From contig MFFY01000012.1 of the NCBI GenBank assembly GCA_001778055.1, forward strand, positions 1 through 7,234: DNA of 7,234 bases, given 5' to 3'. This DNA comes from Candidatus Falkowbacteria bacterium RIFCSPLOWO2_12_FULL_45_13. Its GTDB lineage: Bacteria; Patescibacteriota; Patescibacteriia; Patescibacteriales; GWC2-42-12. The position numbers were made by a program, and so were the translations under genes. How positions within the stretch are numbered: position 1 is the first letter of the stretch; each line of letters starts with the position of its first letter. Below are positions 1-5,347 of this stretch, piece after piece. The notes below the pieces were generated by a model, which saw nothing but the letters and a program-made list of their open reading frames with translations, ran no database searches and had not been told where the DNA came from.

Positions 1-1
1 T

Positions 2-79
2 ATAGGAATTAACTCCGTCAATGGGCAACTGATGAAGCCTCGAACTATTTTTGAGGGGATAAAAAGCCATGGCGCTTGA
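2..79 (+). CDS. korA: 2-oxoglutarate:ferredoxin oxidoreductase alpha subunit, C-terminal end (partial)
   Basis: The frame beginning at base 2 is open until a TGA at 77-79 and gives 25 residues ending KPRTIFEGIKSHGA. Its start lies outside the window. The short stretch INSVNGQLMKPRTIFEGI resembles the usual end of KorA/PorA-type alpha subunits, which often close with a segment of the form 'N-x-V-x-G-Q-(hydrophobic)-x-P-x-x-I'. The main support is position: korB follows directly and overlaps it by 11 bases (69-79), as expected of the alpha subunit in a korAB pair. In the family the alpha subunit carries part of the 2-oxoacid and CoA binding site. Only the tail is visible, so identity rests on context plus a weak sequence match. 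The overlap implies translational coupling to korB. Confidence 0.72.
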   Translation: MGINSVNGQLMKPRTIFEGIKSHGA

Positions 80-938
80 AGACATTAGCCAATATCTGCG
101 TTTAGACAAATTTCCTCACATCTGGTGTCCTGGTTGCGGCAATGGAATTATTATGCAATCAGTTTTGCGCGGGCTAGACAAACTTGGACTTGACCAAAAC
201 AAAATCGCGGTTATTTCGGGGATCGGTTGTTCATCGCGCGCCGCCGGGTATCTTGACTTTAACACCCTGCACACGACCCACGGCCGGGCTTTAACTTTTG
301 CTACCGGGATCAAAATGGCCAAACCAGAATTAACCGTAATCGTCCTGACTGGCGACGGCGATTGCTCCGCCATTGGCGGCAACCACCTTATCCACGCAGC
401 GCGGCGCAATATCGATCTTAACGTAGTAGTTTTTAATAATAGTATTTATGGCATGACCGGCGGGCAATTCTCCCCCACCACGCCGCTTAATGACATCGCA
501 GCCACCGCTCCATTTGGCAATCTGGATCCACCTTTTGATCTCTGTGAATTAACCAAAGCGGCCGGGGCAACCTATATTGCCAGGAGTACCACGTATCACG
601 CGACCCAAATCTCTAATTTTGTAATCAAAGCGATCCAAAATAAGGGATTTTCTTTTCTGGACATTATCACCCAATGCCCCGTTTACTACGGCCGGATGAA
701 CAAAATAAAAGATGCGGTTGACATGCTCAAAGAGCAACGGGACAATGCCCGTAATATTAAACAATGGAGTATTTTAAGCGACGAAGAAAAGCAGGGCAAA
801 TTTGTTATCGGAGAATTACATAATCAACCGCGGCCGGAATACACTGAAAGTTATCAGTCTTTGATTGAGCGACATATTGAAAAGAGACAACCCTCGCCTA
901 AAAGCGAAGAAAGAGAAACAAAATCACGGGAGGAATAG
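69..938 (+). CDS. korB: 2-oxoglutarate:ferredoxin oxidoreductase, beta (TPP-binding) subunit
   Basis: This cytoplasmic subunit binds thiamine pyrophosphate and, with KorA, decarboxylates 2-oxoglutarate to succinyl-CoA while reducing ferredoxin (reversible). Visible motifs are WCPGCGNG at residues 19-26, GIGCS at 51-55, the TPP/Mg motif GDGD at 95-98 followed by FNN at 122-124 and IYGMTGGQFSPTT at 126-138, and CPVYYGR at 203-209. Cys20, Cys23, Cys54 and Cys203 match the four ligands of the 4Fe-4S cluster in this family. The 289-residue length is typical. The last 20 or so residues are a charged, low-complexity tail with no recognisable function. The ATG at 69 is preceded by GAGGGG at 53-58. 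2-oxoglutarate is preferred over pyruvate as substrate because sucCD follow directly; the sequence alone does not fix the substrate. Confidence 0.93.
   Translation: MALEDISQYLRLDKFPHIWCPGCGNGIIMQSVLRGLDKLGLDQNKIAVISGIGCSSRAAGYLDFNTLHTTHGRALTFATGIKMAKPELTVIVLTGDGDCSAIGGNHLIHAARRNIDLNVVVFNNSIYGMTGGQFSPTTPLNDIAATAPFGNLDPPFDLCELTKAAGATYIARSTTYHATQISNFVIKAIQNKGFSFLDIITQCPVYYGRMNKIKDAVDMLKEQRDNARNIKQWSILSDEEKQGKFVIGELHNQPRPEYTESYQSLIERHIEKRQPSPKSEERETKSREE
928..935 (+). promoter_or_regulatory. Ribosome binding site of korC
   Basis: GGGAGGAA ends just before the korB stop codon TAG (936-938), which abuts the korC ATG at 939. The Shine-Dalgarno sequence lies inside the korB coding region, so ribosomes finishing korB are placed directly on the korC start. 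Confidence 0.75.
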
Positions 939-1481
939 ATGCGATTTGAGATCTGTTTGAGCGGCCACGGAGGACAGGGCATGGTCCTCGGGGGGAAAAT
1001 ACTGGCCGAAGCCATCGCTCTTTATCAAGACAAACATGTTGTGCAAACGCAATCTTATGGCCCGGAAGCGCGCGGCGGAGCCAGCCGTTCAGAAATTGTT
1101 GTCAGTGATGAAGAGATAGATTACCCCAAGGTTACCCAACTAAATCTTCTGTTAGCGCTCAGTCAGGAATCTTGCGATAAATACTCGGTTAACCTGGAAT
1201 CCGACGGAATACTTATTATCGACCCCCTGGAGGTAAAATCAACACCAAAAGGTAATTTTAAAGTTTACTCCATCCCGATCATTCAATTAGCTAAAAATGA
1301 ATTGGGCAAAACACTCTTTGCCAACATCATTGCCCTGGGAGCGATTGCCGCCATCTCTGGCATCGTCAACCAGGAAGAGCTAACCAGGACAGTCTTAAAG
1401 CATGTCCCAGAAAAGACCAAAGAGGATAATCAAAAAGCCTTAGAGCTCGGCTATAGAACCGGACAGACGGCGATAAAATGA
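939..1481 (+). CDS. korC: 2-oxoglutarate:ferredoxin oxidoreductase, gamma subunit
   Basis: This is the third subunit of the KorABC complex, of the pyruvate/ketoisovalerate oxidoreductase gamma-domain family. In the family this domain contributes to CoA binding and to the interface with the TPP-bearing subunits. At 180 residues it has the normal size. Visible motifs are GHGGQGMVLGGKILAEA near residues 9-25, the strongly conserved QSYGPEARGGASRSEIVVS at 38-56, and DYP at 61-63. There is no signal peptide or membrane segment. The ATG follows the korB stop without any gap, and the stop overlaps the sucC start as ATGA at 1478-1481. The domain is shared with pyruvate and branched-chain oxoacid enzymes, so substrate assignment depends on the neighbouring sucCD genes. 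Confidence 0.92.
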   Translation: MRFEICLSGHGGQGMVLGGKILAEAIALYQDKHVVQTQSYGPEARGGASRSEIVVSDEEIDYPKVTQLNLLLALSQESCDKYSVNLESDGILIIDPLEVKSTPKGNFKVYSIPIIQLAKNELGKTLFANIIALGAIAAISGIVNQEELTRTVLKHVPEKTKEDNQKALELGYRTGQTAIK

Positions 1482-2599
1482 AGCTATACGAATATCAAGC
1501 CAAAGAACTTTTAGTTAAAAATAATATATCTACCCCGCCAGGCGGAGTGGCTGAAAGCGCGGATCAAGCCGCTGAGATTGCCGCCACAACGGGGTTGCCG
1601 GTAGCCATCAAAGCTCAGGTTCATGTCGGCGGCCGCGGCAAAGCGGGCGGCATAAAAATAGCGAAAACAGAAGCTGAAGTAAAAATATTAGCCGCTCAGA
1701 TCTTGGCGATGAAAATCAAAGGGCTGTCGGTAAAAAAAGTGCTGATCGAAAAAGCTTTGGAGATTGAAAAAGAATATTATTTGGGCATCGTGGTTGATCG
1801 AGCCAATAGAGGGAATACTCTGATGTTCTCAACAGTCGGCGGAGTTGATATTGAAGAAGTGGCAAGGACACGGCCAGATAAAATATTTAAATTCGAAATA
1901 CTAAATCCTAAACAAATTCAAAATCATAATTTCCAAATCCCGGTCGGAAACCGCGAAGTTCATTCGCAGGTTTCCGCCATAATCGAAAAACTCTACGACC
2001 TCTATTTAAAAACCGATGCCACTCTGGTCGAGATTAATCCGTTGGTTAAAACCAAAGACCGGCAGTTCATCGCCGCGGATGCTAAGATAATAATTGATGA
2101 TAGCGCCCTCTTCAGACATCCGGACCTGGCTTTGCTAGCAGAAGCAGCTGAAGAGGATGAGATCGAAGCCGAAGCCCATCGCCGCAGGATCGCCTACGTT
2201 CGCCTGCCTGGCAATATCGGGATTATCGGTAATGGCGCCGGTTTGGTTATGACCACTATGGACGAAGTAAAAAGAGCGGGCGGCCAACCTGCCAGTTTTT
2301 TGGATATTGGCGGCGGCGCCAAAGCGGAGCTGGTAAAATCATGTCTCGAAATTTTAACTATGGATAAGAATATTAAAGGTATCTTTTTTAATGTTTTTGG
2401 CGGCATTACCCGCTGCGATGAAGTCGCTCAGGGAATCATTCGGGCCACTCAGGACTTAAACCTTAAAATTCCTCTGGTCATAAGATTAACCGGCACGAGA
2501 GAAGAAGAAGGGCAAAAAATATTAGCCCAAACAAATCTGGTTACCGCCGCCACTATGCAAGAAGGAGCAGAGAAGATCGTTGAGTATATTAGTAAATAA
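1478..2599 (+). CDS. sucC: Succinyl-CoA synthetase (ADP/GDP-forming), beta subunit
   Basis: This is the nucleotide-binding subunit of succinyl-CoA synthetase, which interconverts succinyl-CoA and succinate with formation or use of ATP (or GTP). The N-terminal half is an ATP-grasp domain: KLYEYQAKELL at residues 2-12, VAIKAQVHVGGRGKAGG at 42-58, and VEINPLV at 184-190 with DAK at 201-203 for metal binding. The C-terminal CoA-ligase domain shows GNGAGLVM at 251-258, SFLDIGGGA at 273-281, NVFGGITRCD at 305-314 and RLTGTREEEGQKIL at 336-349. At 373 residues it is slightly shorter than the E. coli protein (388). The ATG overlaps the korC stop, and no clear Shine-Dalgarno is visible, so translation probably depends on coupling to korC. 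Malate-CoA ligase subunits are close relatives, but the kor and sdh neighbours favour succinate. Confidence 0.94.
   Translation: MKLYEYQAKELLVKNNISTPPGGVAESADQAAEIAATTGLPVAIKAQVHVGGRGKAGGIKIAKTEAEVKILAAQILAMKIKGLSVKKVLIEKALEIEKEYYLGIVVDRANRGNTLMFSTVGGVDIEEVARTRPDKIFKFEILNPKQIQNHNFQIPVGNREVHSQVSAIIEKLYDLYLKTDATLVEINPLVKTKDRQFIAADAKIIIDDSALFRHPDLALLAEAAEEDEIEAEAHRRRIAYVRLPGNIGIIGNGAGLVMTTMDEVKRAGGQPASFLDIGGGAKAELVKSCLEILTMDKNIKGIFFNVFGGITRCDEVAQGIIRATQDLNLKIPLVIRLTGTREEEGQKILAQTNLVTAATMQEGAEKIVEYISK
2562..2567 (+). promoter_or_regulatory. Ribosome binding site supporting the TTG start of sucD
   Basis: AAGGAG lies 12 bases upstream of the TTG at 2580, inside the end of sucC. The spacing is slightly long. 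No in-frame ATG occurs until about residue 28 of SucD, which would delete the start of the CoA-binding domain, so this site together with TTG is the best start. Confidence 0.55.
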
Positions 2600-3458
2600 A
2601 AATTCTAAAGTCATTGTTCAGGGAATCACTGGTCGCGAAGGAAGTTTTCACACCGAACAAATGATTGAATACGGCACCAAGGTTGTCGGCGGTGTTACCC
2701 CGGGTAAGGGTGGTCAAGAACATCTGGGAGTTAAAGTGTTTAATAACGTGGCTGAAGCGGTTAAAGAGACCAAAGCTAACGCTTCCACTATCTTTGTCCC
2801 GGCCAGATTCTGTAAAGCGGCTATTTTTGAAGCTATTGAAGCCGGGATTAAAACTATCGTGACCATTACCGAAGGTATTCCGACCCAGGACATGATTACC
2901 GTCTGTCAAAAGCTAAAAGAGGCGGGCGCAACAATGATCGGACCAAATTGTCCCGGGATCACCTCGGTTGATGAGGCAAAATTAGGGATCATGCCGGGTA
3001 ATATTTTCAAAAAAGGGCAAATTGGCCTTATCTCTCGCAGCGGCACCCTCACCTACGAAGTGGTCGCTGCCTTAACTAAAGCTCATCTCGGTCAATCTAC
3101 TTGTATTGGTATTGGGGGAGATCCGATTCTTGGCTCAACCTTTACCGATCTTCTCCCCTTATTTGAAGCCGACCGGGAAACAAAAGTCGTAATTATGATT
3201 GGTGAGATCGGCGGCAGCGACGAAGAGCTGGCGGCCGACTACATTGCTACTAATATGACCAAACCTGTGATAGCATTTATTTCTGGGCGTACTGCCCCCA
3301 GGGGAAAACGCATGGGACATGCTGGAGCAATTATCTCTGGCGGAACCGGGACAGCTGAATCAAAGATTAAAGCCTTAATCCAGGCAAAAGTTCCGATTGC
3401 CGAAACAACTGCTGAGATTCCAAACTTAGTAGTTGCGAAGCTTGCTTTGCAAAAATAG
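2580..3458 (+). CDS. sucD: Succinyl-CoA synthetase, alpha subunit
   Basis: This subunit carries the CoA-binding Rossmann domain and the histidine that is phosphorylated during the succinyl-CoA/succinate reaction; it works with SucC in the cytoplasm. Motifs in order are VQGITGREG at residues 13-21, GGVTPGKGG at 37-45, GPNCPGI at 121-127, SRSGTLTYE at 152-160, GIGGDPI at 177-183, GEIGG at 208-212 and GRTAPRGKRMGHAGA at 236-250. His247 sits in the position of the E. coli phospho-histidine. At 292 residues it is full length. The start is a TTG: the resulting N-terminus MSILVNKNSKVIVQGITG matches how SucD proteins usually begin. The gene overlaps sucC by 20 bases in another frame. A strong ribosome binding site for the next gene overlaps its stop codon. 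Confidence 0.94.
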   Translation: MSILVNKNSKVIVQGITGREGSFHTEQMIEYGTKVVGGVTPGKGGQEHLGVKVFNNVAEAVKETKANASTIFVPARFCKAAIFEAIEAGIKTIVTITEGIPTQDMITVCQKLKEAGATMIGPNCPGITSVDEAKLGIMPGNIFKKGQIGLISRSGTLTYEVVAALTKAHLGQSTCIGIGGDPILGSTFTDLLPLFEADRETKVVIMIGEIGGSDEELAADYIATNMTKPVIAFISGRTAPRGKRMGHAGAIISGGTGTAESKIKALIQAKVPIAETTAEIPNLVVAKLALQK

Positions 3459-3463
3459 GAGGG
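3457..3463 (+). promoter_or_regulatory. Ribosome binding site fixing the nifV-like start at 3469
   Basis: AGGAGGG lies five bases before the ATG at 3469 and overlaps the sucD stop (3456-3458). It argues for 3469 and against the in-frame upstream TTG at 3433, which would add 12 residues unlike the family N-terminus. Confidence 0.85.
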
Positions 3464-3468
3464 AAAAG

Positions 3469-4602
3469 ATGTTAAAAGATATTAAAATTGTTGACACAAC
3501 ATTAAGGGATGGTGAGCAAACAGCCGGAGTTGTTTTTACCCCTGAAGAAAAACTAAAAATTGCCACGCTACTTTCCGAAGCTGGCGTCTACCAATTGGAA
3601 GTTGGTGTGCCTGCCATGGGCGGCAGTGAAATAGAAGCGATCAAAGGGATCGTCAAGGCCGGGCTGAAAGCCAGCATCATGGGCTGGAACCGCGCTGTCA
3701 CGACCGACATTGATGCCTCGATCCAATGCGGCCTTGACGCGGTTGCCATCTCTATTTCCATTTCTGACGTGCATATTAAAGAGAAATTAGGTAAGGACCG
3801 CGCCTGGGTGCTCGATACCGTTACCCGGGCCGTTAATTACGCCAAAAGCCACGGGCTTTACGTTTCCGCTAATGCCGAAGACGCCTCGCGCTGCGACCCC
3901 TCTTTCCTGATCCAGTTCATCAAAACTGTGCAGGACGCTGGAGCGGACCGCTTGCGTTATTGCGACACGACCGGATCGCTTGATCCCCTCTCAACTTATG
4001 AGAAAATCGACGCGATCATCAAACTGACCGGTCTTCCGGTCGAAATCCATACTCACAACGATTTTGGTATGGCTTCGGGCATCACCCTGGCCGCGCTGGA
4101 AGCCGGCGCAACTTTCGCCTCCGTCACTGTCAACGGCCTGGGGGAGCGTGCCGGCAATGCCGCGCTGGAAGAAGTCGTCATGGCGCTGAAATATCTAAAA
4201 AATTATGACACCGGCTTTGACGTCGGCAAGATCAAGGAGATCTCCGAATACGTCGCCAAGGCTTCGGGGAGGGAAATCTCACCCAACAAGCCTATCGTGG
4301 GGAAAAATTTATTTTTGCACGAAGCCGGAATCATTGCCGATGCGATCCTAAAACAACCAGGCACTTATGATATTTTTGCTCCGGAGGTTGTGGGCGGTAT
4401 CCGCCAGCTTCTGGTCGGCAAGCACTCCGGCCGCCGCTCGATCATTGCCAAGTTTAGTGAATACGGCATCAAAATTAACGAAGCTGTCTCCGGAAAAATA
4501 CTCGAGCGCGTGCGCGAACTGGCCGTCGAAGCCAAGCGCCCTCTCTTTGATAAAGAATTGATGCAGATTTATTATGAAATTGTAGGCTATCCGAAAAAAT
4601 AA
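3469..4602 (+). CDS. Homocitrate synthase / Re-citrate synthase family enzyme (NifV-like)
   Basis: This is an alpha-isopropylmalate/homocitrate synthase family enzyme, which condenses acetyl-CoA with a 2-oxoacid. The TIM-barrel part shows DTTLRDGEQTAGV at residues 9-21 (PROSITE signature 1, L-R-D-G-x-Q-x10-K, is satisfied by Lys28), RLRYCDTTG at 161-169, HTHNDFGMA at 194-202 (signature 2, metal-binding histidines) and GLGERAGNAALEEV at 224-237. The C-terminal part has VGKNLF at 277-282, HEAGIIADAILK at 284-295 and GKHSG at 317-321. At 377 residues it lacks the LeuA regulatory domain and has NifV-like length. No nitrogenase genes are nearby. Its place between sucD and sdhC suggests a TCA-linked role, either Re-citrate synthase (oxaloacetate) or homocitrate synthase (2-oxoglutarate). 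Family assignment is sure; substrate is inferred only. Confidence 0.88.
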   Translation: MLKDIKIVDTTLRDGEQTAGVVFTPEEKLKIATLLSEAGVYQLEVGVPAMGGSEIEAIKGIVKAGLKASIMGWNRAVTTDIDASIQCGLDAVAISISISDVHIKEKLGKDRAWVLDTVTRAVNYAKSHGLYVSANAEDASRCDPSFLIQFIKTVQDAGADRLRYCDTTGSLDPLSTYEKIDAIIKLTGLPVEIHTHNDFGMASGITLAALEAGATFASVTVNGLGERAGNAALEEVVMALKYLKNYDTGFDVGKIKEISEYVAKASGREISPNKPIVGKNLFLHEAGIIADAILKQPGTYDIFAPEVVGGIRQLLVGKHSGRRSIIAKFSEYGIKINEAVSGKILERVRELAVEAKRPLFDKELMQIYYEIVGYPKK

Positions 4603-4620
4603 TATCTTAATGGCCAGTTT

Positions 4621-5004
4621 ATGTTAAATAATTTAAAAAAAGAATCGATCCTCGCCTGCCAATCCGGCGTTGGCATGTGGGCATTCCTTCTCCACCGGCT
4701 AACCGGCCTGGCCCTAATCTTCTATTTATTGATGCATATCATGGTCATTTCCACTTCCCTGCGCGGGCCTCACGCTTTCAACCAGTTATTGGCGGTTTTG
4801 ACCTCACAACCTTTTATCATCGCTGATCTTGGGCTCTTGGCCGCGGTCCTTTTTCACGGGCTTAATGGGATCAGGATATTGTTTTTTGATCTTGGAGTTG
4901 GGATCAGGATCCAAAAAATAATTTTTTGGGCCGTCATTGCCGCGGCGGCGCTCATTTGGGGGGTAACGCTTTATCTTACCCTCCCATTCATAATGGGGAA
5001 ATAG
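4621..5004 (+). CDS. sdhC: Succinate dehydrogenase/fumarate reductase cytochrome b subunit
   Basis: This is a membrane anchor of complex II, carrying electrons between the iron-sulfur subunit and quinone. It has 127 residues and three hydrophobic segments at about 19-43, 64-88 and 99-124. The family motif HRLTG is at 25-29, and FHGLNGIRILFFD at 78-90 matches the E. coli SdhC heme motif, making His79 the likely axial heme ligand (Gly83, Arg85 and Asp90 keep the E. coli spacing). The position of E. coli Ser27, involved in quinone binding, appears to hold Phe22. The ATG lies 18 bases after the previous stop and has no clear Shine-Dalgarno; the next in-frame ATG, at residue 19, would cut into the first membrane segment. 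The frame is the same as that of the preceding gene, separated by its TAA. Confidence 0.9.
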   Translation: MLNNLKKESILACQSGVGMWAFLLHRLTGLALIFYLLMHIMVISTSLRGPHAFNQLLAVLTSQPFIIADLGLLAAVLFHGLNGIRILFFDLGVGIRIQKIIFWAVIAAAALIWGVTLYLTLPFIMGK

Positions 5005-5005
5005 A

Positions 5006-5347
5006 ATGAAAGCTGGTTGGCTCTGGTTTCTGCAACGTGTGACAGCGGCGCTGATCGTAATAATACTTTACAGTCATATCTTCCGCGTCCATTATGTGGA
5101 GCTGGGACAGCCGATCCTTTTTGCCGGCGTGGCCTTGCGCTTAAAGGACCTGTTGATCCTCTTGACCGACAGCTCCCTCCTTTTGCTTGGGCTTTTTCAC
5201 GGGTTGAACGGCGTGCGCGCTGTCCTGCTTGACTACGAGTTCTTCATTAAACACGAAAAAAGAATCTCCTGGTCCCTGCTGATCATCGGGATTATTTTCT
5301 TTTTTGGAGGAGTTAAAGGTTTATGGGCATTTCTCATCATCAAGTAA
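5006..5347 (+). CDS. sdhD: Succinate dehydrogenase/fumarate reductase second membrane anchor
   Basis: This is the second hydrophobic anchor of complex II, 113 residues, with three membrane segments at about 6-28, 48-75 and 88-112. WFLQRVTA at residues 7-14 is the usual SdhD opening. FHGLNGVRAVLLDY at 64-77 aligns with the E. coli SdhD segment containing the heme ligand His71 and the quinone-site Tyr83: here His65 and Tyr77, with the same spacing of 12. With His79 of SdhC this gives both axial ligands for a single heme b, so a two-anchor, one-heme complex II is expected. The ATG follows the sdhC stop by one base and has GGGGAA at 4995-5000 as ribosome binding site. The 3' end overlaps sdhA by 25 bases. 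The protein is visibly related to SdhC through the shared FHGLNG motif. Confidence 0.87.
   Translation: MKAGWLWFLQRVTAALIVIILYSHIFRVHYVELGQPILFAGVALRLKDLLILLTDSSLLLLGLFHGLNGVRAVLLDYEFFIKHEKRISWSLLIIGIIFFFGGVKGLWAFLIIK
5306..5312 (+). promoter_or_regulatory. Ribosome binding site of sdhA
   Basis: GGAGGAG is a strong Shine-Dalgarno 10 bases before the ATG at 5323. It lies inside sdhD and fixes a start that overlaps the end of sdhD by 25 bases. Confidence 0.8.

Noticed and set aside
1478..3458. Malate-CoA ligase or citryl-CoA synthetase subunits instead of SucCD
   Set aside because: These are homologous, but the sizes, the motifs and the position directly after korABC and before sdh fit succinyl-CoA synthetase best.
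3433..3468. An in-frame TTG at 3433 that would lengthen the nifV-like protein by 12 residues
   Set aside because: It lies inside sucD without a ribosome binding site, the added residues do not look like the family N-terminus, and AGGAGGG is placed correctly for the ATG at 3469.
3469..4602. 2-isopropylmalate synthase (leuA) as the identity of the NifV-like gene
   Set aside because: The protein ends at 377 residues without the C-terminal LeuA allosteric domain, has the NifV-like DGEQTAGV segment, and no leucine genes are adjacent.
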